Origin: Muribaculaceae bacterium Isolate-036 (Harlan)
GTDB taxonomy: Bacteria > Bacteroidota > Bacteroidia > Bacteroidales > Muribaculaceae
Assembly: GCA_003833075.1 (NCBI GenBank)
Contig: RIAY01000004.1
Span: forward strand, 62,001 to 126,000
DNA: 64,000 nucleotides
Direction of reading: 5' to 3'
Shown: piece after piece, positions 55,494 through 64,000 of the stretch
How the letters are laid out: each line of letters starts with the position of its first letter
Numbering within the stretch: position 1 is the first letter of the stretch
Translations under genes and position numbers: made by a program
Notes under the pieces: generated by a model
Database searches by the model: none
What the model was told of the DNA's origin: nothing
What the model saw: the letters and a program-made list of their open reading frames with translations, nothing else

Positions 55494-57269
55494 TTACATT
55501 TCCTTCCATCCAGGATTCTGCTCCAAGCCATGATAGCGCACGTCATCCCAATCGAGAGGGAGATAATACTGCTGTGCTCGGAAATACCTGACCACGGTGT
55601 TGCGACCGTTGACTGTCGGATTGGAAATCTTCTTGCTGCCGTCTTCATTATATACGATCTTCACTCCGAAAAGCGGATTTGTAGAACCGGTCATCTTCTC
55701 TTCGGCAATGTTGTATCTGAGCAAGTCCCAATAGGTGGTTTTCTCAAAAGCGAGTTCCACGCGACGCTCATTCATTATGTCATCCCAGGTCACGGATTCA
55801 AGTTCGGGCATATGCACACGTCGACGTATCCTATTCACTTTCTCAAGAGCATCGCCAGTGCGACCTTTCTTGAAATCAATCTCAGCATAATCAAGAAGAA
55901 GTTCCGCATAACGCCACAGTATACAATTCTGCGATGAGGCATAAGTGTCGTCTGTGTTTATAGCCTGACTTTCACGAAGGAATTTTGCCATATAATATCC
56001 GGTGCGGCTCACGGCTGCAGTCGTGGACGTTCCGTAAGGCGTGAGATCTTCTCCCGCCACTTCCTTACCATCCTGCACAGTGTAGTGAAGATCCATCGTA
56101 TGCCCTTTCCACTGCGCTCCATCATAGAGAATATTGGCATAGAAACGGAAGTCGCGACCTTCATATGGATTATTCTTGTCATATTCAGAACCCGCTTCGT
56201 TGATTCTCTTACCGTTCGCCATACGATATTCGTCCACATGGTTTTGAGTCGGATTGTATGCAGCAGTAGTTCCTCCGAAAGAAGATGCTGCAGCCTCCCT
56301 GTCGAGTTTATGTCCGTTGGCACTGTCAAAATTACCGTCATTGGCATGCTGCACTTCCCATATCGACTCCTTGGAATTTTTTGTAAGGAATATGTTGCGG
56401 TATTCAGCCACCACTCCGTCACGGTCTGTAGCCATGATCGGAATAAGGTCATATTGGTTAGTGGCTATGACACGATCATATTCAGCCGCAGCAAGGTCCA
56501 GAAGCTCCATGGAGCGGTTATCCGGGAAACCGAGAAACCCTTTTTCCTGATTCTGGAAATGGTCGCCTGCAGCCCAGAAATAAGTCTTCGCCTTGAGCAT
56601 ATAACACACACCCTTTGTAGGGCGACCGACATCCGACGCCGAGTTGGACACAGATAAAAGTTTGGATGCCTCCTCCGCCTCTTTGGTTATGAACTCCACC
56701 ATCTCCTCGTATGTGGCACGCGGGAATTTAACATTATCCACCAATGGGTCATAGGGGCGGGTTATTATCATGGTTCCCCCGAAAGAACGGAGCATCAGAT
56801 AATAATAATATGCACGGAAGAAATGCGCTTCGCCAAGAACCCTGTCTTTAACGGAAGGCGAGAGCTTATCCTGATTCTCCAGAAGAATATTTATAGAATT
56901 GATCTGAGTGTAATATCTCAGCCAGTCTGTCTTGCCACGGGTCGTTATATCCTGCGCCATGCTCTTGAGGATGTTGCCGTAGTCACCATTATACCAGTCA
57001 CGCTTGCCCACTGTAAGCTGATCTCCATACCATGGCTCATACTCCGCACCGAGACCTTTCATTATGGTGGTCACATATGTATAGAAACCGCGATCCATAT
57101 TACGGTACCATGGCAACACATATTCGTCAAGCAGCAGGGGGTCTTCCCAGATCACTTCGGCAGGAAGCTTGTCATTGGGGAAGTCACGGAACAAGCTGTC
57201 GCAAGATGTGAATCCGGCAACACCCGCAAGTCCAAGACCTAAAGAGAGAAATATATTTTTGATTTTCAT
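55494..57269 (-). CDS. SusD/RagB-family outer-membrane lipoprotein
   Basis: Substrate-binding lid of a SusCD import complex, 591 residues. Lipoprotein signal with lipobox ending at C23 (GFTSC), then SusD TPR-like helices (AEAHFFRAYYYYLMLRSFGG near 150) and the C-terminal SusD_RagB region (WRYAELLLDYAEIDFKKG). It lies 69 bp after susC. The ligand is unknown; the neighbour proteases favour peptides. Confidence 0.95.
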   Translation of the reverse strand: MKIKNIFLSLGLGLAGVAGFTSCDSLFRDFPNDKLPAEVIWEDPLLLDEYVLPWYRNMDRGFYTYVTTIMKGLGAEYEPWYGDQLTVGKRDWYNGDYGNILKSMAQDITTRGKTDWLRYYTQINSINILLENQDKLSPSVKDRVLGEAHFFRAYYYYLMLRSFGGTMIITRPYDPLVDNVKFPRATYEEMVEFITKEAEEASKLLSVSNSASDVGRPTKGVCYMLKAKTYFWAAGDHFQNQEKGFLGFPDNRSMELLDLAAAEYDRVIATNQYDLIPIMATDRDGVVAEYRNIFLTKNSKESIWEVQHANDGNFDSANGHKLDREAAASSFGGTTAAYNPTQNHVDEYRMANGKRINEAGSEYDKNNPYEGRDFRFYANILYDGAQWKGHTMDLHYTVQDGKEVAGEDLTPYGTSTTAAVSRTGYYMAKFLRESQAINTDDTYASSQNCILWRYAELLLDYAEIDFKKGRTGDALEKVNRIRRRVHMPELESVTWDDIMNERRVELAFEKTTYWDLLRYNIAEEKMTGSTNPLFGVKIVYNEDGSKKISNPTVNGRNTVVRYFRAQQYYLPLDWDDVRYHGLEQNPGWKEM

Positions 57270-57338
57270 CTTATCTTAAAGAGATAGGGATTATAATAAT
57301 TATAATAACTGTATAGATTAGGTTATGTTACGCAGATC

Positions 57339-60300
57339 CTACAAACCGAAGTTAAGTGTAACGCCATACGTGCGGGAGAGCGGGTAGCCACGCAATGACT
57401 CCGGATCCATGTTATGGAGCGAAGAAATCGTGAAGAGGTTACCGCCCTGGAGTGCAACATCAAGCGAAGATATCTTTGCGCGCTTCAACCATTTCGAGGG
57501 GAAACGATAACCTATAGTCAGTGCCTTCAGACGCAGGAAGTCGCATTCCTTAACCCAGAATGTGCTCTCTTTACGGTTGTTATCGCTTGACGAAGCAAAT
57601 TTCAGTCTGGGATATTCCGCTCCCGGATTTTCAGGAGTCCAGGTGTTGGTCATATGATAATCCTGGAAGCGCTGGAGCGAACGGCTTTCAAGCGTATACA
57701 GTTCTGTGATCTTCTGGTTATATCCTGCCACTCCTTGGAACTGTGCCGACATATATATACCCTTCCATGATGCCGAAAGGCTGATACCGTAATTCAGGTC
57801 CGGACGCGAAGAATTTTTCACATACACACGGTCGTTTGACGTCAGCACCTTATCTCCATCCTGGTCAACATACTTGATGTCTCCGGGAGCGAGAGTGGCA
57901 TTGCCCATGCCATCCTGATCAACGGGCCAGTTGGCTATCTCCTCATAGCTCTGGAAAAGTCCGGCAGCCTCATAAAGCGACCATACGAGATACGGTTTAC
58001 CGGCACGACGCAAATTGGGCAGCTCCGCAGACTCGTCTCCATAATCGAGCACCTTATTGTTGGATACCGAGAGATTCACGCCCACGCTATATTTGAAATC
58101 ACCCACAGTGTTCAGGTGCTTGACAGAGAAATCCCAACCCTGGAAACGTATCTTACCGATATTTATGTTCGGCACAGAGCCGTCATTACCTACTGACGGC
58201 GGGAACAGATATGACGGTGCGCTTGTCACAAGGTTAGTGCGGTAACGTTGATAGTATTCAACGGTAGCGTTAACACGGTTATTCCAGAAACCGAGGTCAA
58301 TGCCCACGTTCCAGTCTTTAGATTTACCCCACTGAAGATTCTCGTTGGGTATAGTGCCGGTGGAAACCATGATACCGGGGGCGAAATTGCCACCTATAGG
58401 ATAACCTCCGTTCGGACTGAACATATATTGCTTAAGATAGCTGTAATCTCCCACACCGCCGTCATCACCGAGGATACCTACAGAACCGCGCAATTTGGCG
58501 AACGATATCATATCGCCGGGGATACGTTCGAAGAATTTCTCATTTGATATGACCCACGATGCAGAAAGCGTCGGGAAGAAACCCCAGCGATGCTCAGGCG
58601 CGAAACGCGTGGAACCGTCAACACGGAAACTGAACTCGGCGAAATAACGCGACGCGTAACCGTATGTAGCACGACCGACAAGCGAAGCCCTCTGGCTATA
58701 ATATTCCGATCCGACAAGCTGTCCGGTGGAGGTAGATCCGATAATTTCGGGGTATTGACCCGGAAGATTAGGATTTGTGCCGTTGATATACTTATTGTTG
58801 TAATCCTGATAATTCGCTACAAGCAGACCGGTAACATCGTGTTTCTCTGCAAACGTATGATTATAATTCACGCCCAACTCCACAAGCTTGTTGTTGATTG
58901 TCTGCCACCTGTCCTTAAGCGTGATTTTCGCGTTGGGATACACGGTTTTGGAGTCGATGGAAGTTGTTCCCGTAGCTTCGTCATACAGATAGAGAGTAAC
59001 CGGCTTACGATATTCCGAAGAGTTCTGGTGGTTGAGGTCGAGAGTCCCCTTAAGGTAGACCTGCAGACCGTCGACACCGGGAATCTTATAGCGCAACTGG
59101 GCATTGATGGTATGGTAATCCGACTTCACCTTGTTGTAACCGCCGAGACCTTCCACGTTGATAAGGGGATTGGAACCTTCGATGCTGGCAAGATTGCCGT
59201 CAGTGAAGCGGAGCACCTGCAACGGGGAGAAACTATAAGCCGCATCAATAGTAGTGTATGATGAATTTTTATTGGAAGACACATTTCCGGTAAGGTCAAC
59301 CGACATTGAAAGACCTTTGAAGAGGTCTGCGTCAACCTTTGCAGAATAGTTGAACCTGTCCCTGCTCACGTTCGAATACAGACCTTTCGTATTCGTATAA
59401 CCTGCCGACACAAAATAGCGCACGGACTTCACACCACCCGAAACCGAAAGGGTGTAGCGCTGCGAGTGTCCCCACTTGTCGAGATAGTTAAGCAGGTTTT
59501 CGTTTCCATACAGGTTTGGATTGGAACGGATCGCGTCAAGATCATATTTAGTGTAGACATCGCTTCCCGATTCCTCTACCACACGGTTATAAAGCTCCGC
59601 AAACTGGTAGCCGTCAAGGAACTTGGGAAGATACGTAGCCTCCTGGAAGTTGAACTGTCCGCGAAAATTCACACGCGCCCTGCCGCCATCCTTGCCGCGC
59701 TTTGTCTGCACGAGGATAACGCCATTTGCCGCACGCGCTCCGTAAACAGCCGAAGCGGCTGCATCCTTAAGGATAGATATGCTTTCGATATCATCCGGAT
59801 TCAAGTCGGAGAGACGCATTTCCCCGTCGCCTGTATTTGTGCCAAGGCGAGGCACACCGTCTATCACGAGCAGCGGACTTCCGTTGTTACCACGAATAGA
59901 TATTGAAGCCTCTGCATTAGAAGACGGGTCACCGTTATTCGACATGACTCCGAGTCCGGGAATCTGACCGGCAAGAGACTCATCTACGTTCATGGCAGGA
60001 ATCTTGGTCAGTTCTTCACCCGACACCACCTCTACGGAAGAGGTCAGCGAACTCTTCTTGGCTGTGCCATAACCGATAACCACGAGCTCGTCAAGATCTC
60101 CCGTAGTAGGCTCTAACTTAACGGTCCCGATTTTTTGCCCCGAAGCGACATCTACATTCTTCGGACGATATCCGACATAAGAAAATATCAGCGCTCCCTT
60201 TTTACCGGGCATATTTATTGTAAACTTACCGTCAATGTCGGTGGAGGTTCCGATTGTGGTCCCACTCACCTTGACAGTGACTCCGATCAGGGGTTCCCCC

Positions 60301-60395
60301 TTCTCATCCACCACGATGCCGGAGACCGGCGCGGACTGTGCGAAAGCCGCTATAGCCGCGAGGCAGAGAAAAAATATTGACAGGATGGATCTCAT
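57339..60395 (-). CDS. SusC/RagA-family TonB-dependent transporter
   Basis: Outer-membrane porter of 1018 residues: signal peptide (about 20), carboxypeptidase-like fold about 23-100 (VSGIVVDEKGEPLIGVTV), TonB box region DELVVIGYG near 100, plug (SISIRGNNGSPLLVIDGVPR) to about 230, and a 22-strand barrel to the C-terminal Phe-Gly-Leu. It lies 25 bp after the DUF5117 protease and feeds into susD; all three form one unit. Confidence 0.95.
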   Translation of the reverse strand: MRSILSIFFLCLAAIAAFAQSAPVSGIVVDEKGEPLIGVTVKVSGTTIGTSTDIDGKFTINMPGKKGALIFSYVGYRPKNVDVASGQKIGTVKLEPTTGDLDELVVIGYGTAKKSSLTSSVEVVSGEELTKIPAMNVDESLAGQIPGLGVMSNNGDPSSNAEASISIRGNNGSPLLVIDGVPRLGTNTGDGEMRLSDLNPDDIESISILKDAAASAVYGARAANGVILVQTKRGKDGGRARVNFRGQFNFQEATYLPKFLDGYQFAELYNRVVEESGSDVYTKYDLDAIRSNPNLYGNENLLNYLDKWGHSQRYTLSVSGGVKSVRYFVSAGYTNTKGLYSNVSRDRFNYSAKVDADLFKGLSMSVDLTGNVSSNKNSSYTTIDAAYSFSPLQVLRFTDGNLASIEGSNPLINVEGLGGYNKVKSDYHTINAQLRYKIPGVDGLQVYLKGTLDLNHQNSSEYRKPVTLYLYDEATGTTSIDSKTVYPNAKITLKDRWQTINNKLVELGVNYNHTFAEKHDVTGLLVANYQDYNNKYINGTNPNLPGQYPEIIGSTSTGQLVGSEYYSQRASLVGRATYGYASRYFAEFSFRVDGSTRFAPEHRWGFFPTLSASWVISNEKFFERIPGDMISFAKLRGSVGILGDDGGVGDYSYLKQYMFSPNGGYPIGGNFAPGIMVSTGTIPNENLQWGKSKDWNVGIDLGFWNNRVNATVEYYQRYRTNLVTSAPSYLFPPSVGNDGSVPNINIGKIRFQGWDFSVKHLNTVGDFKYSVGVNLSVSNNKVLDYGDESAELPNLRRAGKPYLVWSLYEAAGLFQSYEEIANWPVDQDGMGNATLAPGDIKYVDQDGDKVLTSNDRVYVKNSSRPDLNYGISLSASWKGIYMSAQFQGVAGYNQKITELYTLESRSLQRFQDYHMTNTWTPENPGAEYPRLKFASSSDNNRKESTFWVKECDFLRLKALTIGYRFPSKWLKRAKISSLDVALQGGNLFTISSLHNMDPESLRGYPLSRTYGVTLNFGL

Positions 60396-60420
60396 TTATA
60401 TCTGATTAGTTCTTAATATA

Positions 60421-63045
60421 TTACTTGCCGTTAAGCGTACGCTCTATAGCAAGGATCTGATAGTCGTAGAAGTCACGGGTGGCAGTGTCGGCAACAGATG
60501 CACGACGTGTCTTGTAAAGATTCTGCGTCTTGCGGAGGAGAGAGGTCATCATCGGACGCAATTCCGTTGTGGGAAGCGGTGTCTGGTTGAGAAGGAGACG
60601 GAAGAAAGAGTGATCCCCGTCTTCATGCGCCTGACAAGCCGAAAATCCGCATGGAAATTCCGGAAGGGTGGAAAGAGCCATAAACTCGGCAAATTCATCC
60701 ACTACCGTCATCGAATCCTCTTCTGCAAAGGAACGGGAAGACTTAGCCACCTTAGGTTTGAGACCCGAATATGTGGTCATCACATCGATTGCAGCCTGCT
60801 GCATGTTACGTTCAGTAGCATTGAGAGCCTTGCCTTTCTTTGTTGCCTCGAAAACTCCGTCGTAAGCTTCGGCAATATATTCGGGAAGCGTATAATTCAA
60901 CTTTGGATCAAGTTCGCCACCCTCTTTTATGCGCTGCAGGTTGGTAGAGATAAACAGGCAGGCAACTACATTGCGCTGCATCTTGTCGCGGAACTGATAA
61001 GGCTCCTCGAATTTTGCAATCAGCTTGGCGGGAACCATCCAGTCACATGTGCGCGCCTGATTCAACAGCCATTTCATAGCTTCGCGTTGCTTCGCTTTCG
61101 GAATGAAATTGCGCTGAGCCCCATTATCTTTTGCACCCTGACGTATCTCCTTGAACTCAACTCCTCCTATATATGGATACACATGACCTACATGACGGAG
61201 ATATTGCGAACACATAGCCTTATATTTATCCGAAAGAAGTTCAAAATCCTCTCCAGGCTCTCCCGCCCAGTCTTCAAGATTATTCATGATTATCTTGAGA
61301 TTCGATATCGCCATGTCTCCGGCTTTGATATGGTCGTTCCCGAGATCTTCAGTCTGGTCTGTCGGGTCGACAAGCCCGAGGAACTGCTGCGCTCCGAATT
61401 CATACATGGGGTCATTGGCTTTTTCTGCTATCCAGCGGTCAAGAGTCGGTTTCTCCGCCTCCGGGGTGTCTGCGCCGGGAATAAGGCGATAGCCCCAGTT
61501 GATGGCATAGATGTCATAGACGCCTACCGGAGGGGGGGTGAGTCGAACGCCGCGCTCAAGATCTCCCGGCTGCGCAACGAAATTATTGCGGGCATAGTCC
61601 ATGATGGATGGAGTCGTGCCGTGCTTCTGTGTGAAAGCAGGGTCACGGAGATTGTCAAGAGTGAAGGAGTGCGATGCACCCATGTTGTGCATAAGTCCAA
61701 GACAGTGACCGATTTCATGCGCCGCTACATAAGTGAGCGACTCATGCATCACGTCATCGTCAAACACCGGTTTGCGCACACGAGGATCGACAGCACCTGT
61801 CTGTGTGAAACGCCAGTTGTGCACAAGGTTGAGGATATTATGATACCAAATCACGTCCGCGCCGAGAATCTCGCCCGTGCGTGGGTCGGCATAAGAGGGT
61901 CCCATGGCGTTGGCGGTAGGAGTTACACAATAGCGGATGCAGGAATAACGGATATCGTCCGGATCAAAATCCGGGTCATTCTTGGGATAGTCACGTGCCT
62001 CTATAGCATTCTTAAAACCGGCAGCCTCAAAAGCCGTGTTCCAATATTCGATACCCTCCTTCACGGCAGGACGCCATTTTTCGGGAAAAGCGGAATCCAC
62101 GTAAAATACGATCTTCTTTTTAGGCTCCACAAGCTTTCCTGCAAAATAAGCCTCGCGGTCTTCATCCTTCGGTTCCAGACGATGACGGTTTATGATCTCA
62201 TAAGTCTTGGTACCGTCAAGTTTGGAAGAATAGAGGTTCTTATATTCCGAGAAGAAACCGACACGCTTGTCATGAAAGCGGACAGGCATGGGATCATCGG
62301 GAAGCTGCACAATATTGCGCGACATTGTGACCGTATACGGATTGGCGGCAGTGGGAGTGGTATAAGCCAGACGGCTTTTTATCTCTACATTCTGAGGGAA
62401 CGATTTTGCAGAAATCACTCCTGAACCATCGGCATAATATGTGCCCTTGATGCCATCCTTACCACCGAGAAGTTTAGATAAGGGATTAGCTTCCTTAATC
62501 GGGGAAATCGATTTCTCGTTGCCCGCAAAGAAAGAGGTGACATCGACATATATTTTGCCGTTACTCTTGTGATCTATTTTGAAAGACTTGAGGATAGGCT
62601 CCGCAAAGTTAAGGTCGAAAGAGGCACGGATGGGATCATCATCCTTCACGACACTCGTAGACTGAGGAAGAGTGATGAAAAGATTGTTGTCATTGCGCGA
62701 GAAGCGTATCAACCGGGACGACACCACCTGACCGGCAACCCAGTCATTGGTCTGTGACAACGAATTGACGCGGTTCACGAGCATATAGGTCTTTCCTAAC
62801 ACAGAGTCCGGAATCTCGAAATACAGTTTCCCTTTGTTGTCAAGATAAGTATTGAACATTCCGCGTGTCACCGAGGCATCCTTAAGCTTTTTATGGAATG
62901 CCACGCTGTCTTTTGCCTCTTGCGAAAGCTCTGTCTTGGGGAGTTCCGTTTTTTTCTTCTTCTTTGCCTCTGCAGGTTGAGAGGAGCATAACGCGCCGAT
63001 TGCCAAAAAAGCGGCTATCGCATAATTCGCAGATTTAGGGTTCAT
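60421..63045 (-). CDS. Secreted zinc metalloprotease, DUF5117 family
   Basis: Protease of 874 residues. Signal peptide, Lys-rich mature N-terminus, DUF5118/DUF5117 regions to about residue 400, then the metzincin-like zinc motif HEIGHCLGLMHN at 443-454 (H443, H447, H453), and a C-terminal domain of the same family. It is the first gene of the protease-susC-susD unit, and suggests degradation of proteins before uptake by SusCD. Confidence 0.92.
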   Translation of the reverse strand: MNPKSANYAIAAFLAIGALCSSQPAEAKKKKKTELPKTELSQEAKDSVAFHKKLKDASVTRGMFNTYLDNKGKLYFEIPDSVLGKTYMLVNRVNSLSQTNDWVAGQVVSSRLIRFSRNDNNLFITLPQSTSVVKDDDPIRASFDLNFAEPILKSFKIDHKSNGKIYVDVTSFFAGNEKSISPIKEANPLSKLLGGKDGIKGTYYADGSGVISAKSFPQNVEIKSRLAYTTPTAANPYTVTMSRNIVQLPDDPMPVRFHDKRVGFFSEYKNLYSSKLDGTKTYEIINRHRLEPKDEDREAYFAGKLVEPKKKIVFYVDSAFPEKWRPAVKEGIEYWNTAFEAAGFKNAIEARDYPKNDPDFDPDDIRYSCIRYCVTPTANAMGPSYADPRTGEILGADVIWYHNILNLVHNWRFTQTGAVDPRVRKPVFDDDVMHESLTYVAAHEIGHCLGLMHNMGASHSFTLDNLRDPAFTQKHGTTPSIMDYARNNFVAQPGDLERGVRLTPPPVGVYDIYAINWGYRLIPGADTPEAEKPTLDRWIAEKANDPMYEFGAQQFLGLVDPTDQTEDLGNDHIKAGDMAISNLKIIMNNLEDWAGEPGEDFELLSDKYKAMCSQYLRHVGHVYPYIGGVEFKEIRQGAKDNGAQRNFIPKAKQREAMKWLLNQARTCDWMVPAKLIAKFEEPYQFRDKMQRNVVACLFISTNLQRIKEGGELDPKLNYTLPEYIAEAYDGVFEATKKGKALNATERNMQQAAIDVMTTYSGLKPKVAKSSRSFAEEDSMTVVDEFAEFMALSTLPEFPCGFSACQAHEDGDHSFFRLLLNQTPLPTTELRPMMTSLLRKTQNLYKTRRASVADTATRDFYDYQILAIERTLNGK

Positions 63046-63470
63046 ATACTTTTAGGTTAGAAATATTATGAATAAGAATGATGTGAAAACCGAATTTTGA
63101 AGCCGGAGCATTGTTTCGCGAAAGGATTCGCAAAACGTGACTGGTTCCACGGATTTCGTTATAAGAAGGTAATAACTTATGGCGAAGTTATTATCTTTAT
63201 GACGGCATCCTGCCGGTTATAAGTTTTCTCACACGCAAAGATAACGAAATGATTTCAAATGAAATGTATAATTTACTCGCAAAATCAGATTCTTTAACCA
63301 TTTTTTTCTGAAAGCTTAAATGAATTTGCAAGTTTTTAGTTAAAATATGAATATATTTTTAATATTGCATTCAAATCCCGAATATGTCAGACTAATGTCC
63401 AATTGGCGGAAAATAGAAATGCCTCCGGGCAGACTGACCGGAGGCATTGTCTCGATATTGATTTCAGAAG
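63046..63470. other. 425-bp gap before the DUF5117 protease
   Basis: AT-rich, no credible gene. Holds a TATCTTTG -7 box on the - strand at 63243-63236, about 190 bp before ATG 63045, and the terminator of the neighbouring gene at 63418-63448. Confidence 0.6.
63418..63448 (-). terminator. Terminator of the leucine-rich-repeat gene
   Basis: 11-bp perfect stem (63418-63428 with 63438-63448, AATGCCTCCGG) with a 9-base loop, 22 bp after the stop on the - strand. Confidence 0.8.
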
Positions 63471-64000
63471 TTATTTCACTATGACTTTTGAAGTCTTGTT
63501 GCCTTGACGGCGGATATAAATTCCGGGTTCATTGCCGCTTACCTTAACGCCTTGAAGATTAAAGTATTCAGCCTCACAGTTGTCTGTTGCCTCAATCTCT
63601 TCTACAGCCGATCCCTCGACGGTGATGTCGACCGGCACAGTTGTGAGCGAAAGTTTCGGAAGCATGGCGTTGGTCATCGTGCAGACAGCTTTCTCTGCAG
63701 ACTTTGTGAATGTGAACAAACCGTTCATCACACTGAAGTCTTTGATTTCCTCAGTTCCGGAAGTCCAGACGTACACGGTCTCGACATTGTCCACCATTGC
63801 CTGTGACGAAAGGTCCACCTTACCTTCGGCTGCAGTCACAACCATAGGTTTCTGGTTGTTGTAGGTATAATTTGTCGCTATCGATGTTGACGGAAGTGTT
63901 TCAAAAGTCAGCTTGTTGTTGGATACGTTCAAGGTTGCCAGTTTAGCCGGAAGCACGAGTGAGGAGATCTTGTTGTTCATTGCGAACAGGCGTCCCTTCT
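63471..64000 (-). CDS. Leucine-rich-repeat secreted protein, C-terminal part (cut by window)
   Basis: The frame is open to the right edge, so only about 176 C-terminal residues are seen. ISSLVLPAKLATLNVSNNKL is a leucine-rich repeat of the BspA/internalin sort. The last ~35 residues (EYFNLQGVKVSGNEPGIYI... KVIVK) are the same tail as in the 54204 protein. Likely exported; role unknown. Confidence 0.8.
   Translation of the reverse strand, partial: KGRLFAMNNKISSLVLPAKLATLNVSNNKLTFETLPSTSIATNYTYNNQKPMVVTAAEGKVDLSSQAMVDNVETVYVWTSGTEEIKDFSVMNGLFTFTKSAEKAVCTMTNAMLPKLSLTTVPVDITVEGSAVEEIEATDNCEAEYFNLQGVKVSGNEPGIYIRRQGNKTSKVIVK

Noticed and set aside
55322-55648. Open frame with KDF/KTL repeats
   Set aside because: A 9-bp repeat stays open in any frame by itself; the rest overlaps susD in another frame.
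60610-62424. 604-codon open frame on the + strand
   Set aside because: Lies entirely opposite the DUF5117 protease, which has a full family match; no recognisable motif or promoter of its own.

Overview
The window reads as chromosomal DNA of a gut-type Bacteroidales bacterium, most like the Muribaculaceae. The reasons are a hybrid two-component sensor (HTCS), a SusC/SusD pair, families typical of the group (DUF4861, DUF4919, DUF5683, DUF4254, DUF5117), Bacteroidota-type promoters (TTTG - about 20 bp - TAnnTTTG) in front of many genes, and secreted proteins with a short Bacteroidales C-terminal tail. No rRNA genes, no CRISPR array and no complete insertion sequence were seen. One tRNA (Tyr) is present.

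Layout. 1-11 kb: a pectin/uronate cluster on the + strand. It holds an HTCS, a secreted GH105-DUF2264 fusion, a KduD/IdnO-type dehydrogenase, a secreted DUF4861 protein, an orphan galactitol-type PTS EIIC, and a KduI isomerase with an export signal. 11-13.2 kb: an AT-rich HindVP-type restriction-modification pair. 13.3-16.2 kb: acyl-CoA ligase and prfB. 16.2-24 kb, mostly - strand: GT9, DUF4254, ribH, a TPR protein, a KpsF-type isomerase, a thioesterase, DUF721, recF, upp and ribF. 24.2-25.2 kb: pfkA.

25.4-32.1 kb is the most unusual part, an RNA-repair island. On the - strand lie an RtcB ligase, a WYL regulator and a DEDDh exonuclease. On the + strand lie a 173-residue protein resembling only the GTPase half of FtsZ, a metallophosphoesterase, a one-repeat WG protein, then a second RtcB overlapping the release factor PrfH. 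Both rtcB promoters carry the same arrangement: two TGCGCA boxes 7 bp apart, ending 9 bp before the -7 box. This suggests one regulator, perhaps the WYL protein, controls both.

32.2-52.4 kb is mainly housekeeping: tRNA-Tyr, lysS, pgi, LysR with a split ThrE exporter, parA-parB, DUF5683, an MltD-like transglycosylase, SlyD, DUF4919, a PgpH-like HD phosphodiesterase next to a RelA/SpoT enzyme, sufB, phoH and an S1/P1 nuclease. 52.4-64 kb is a secreted-protein region on the - strand: an M6-type protease, a secreted protein of unknown function, a 9-bp-based tandem array, SusD, SusC, a DUF5117 zinc protease, and the 3' end of a leucine-rich-repeat protein cut by the window edge. A 91-bp non-coding repeat occurs at 35.5 kb and again at 52.6 kb, where a 60-bp block interrupts it.

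Functional reading. The first cluster suggests that unsaturated uronates are released and isomerised outside the cytoplasm, imported by an EIIC acting without visible PTS partners, and reduced inside. The RNA island would religate cleaved RNA and rescue ribosomes with damaged decoding centres. The last region would break down and import peptides. All assignments come from reading the sequence; no database search was run.
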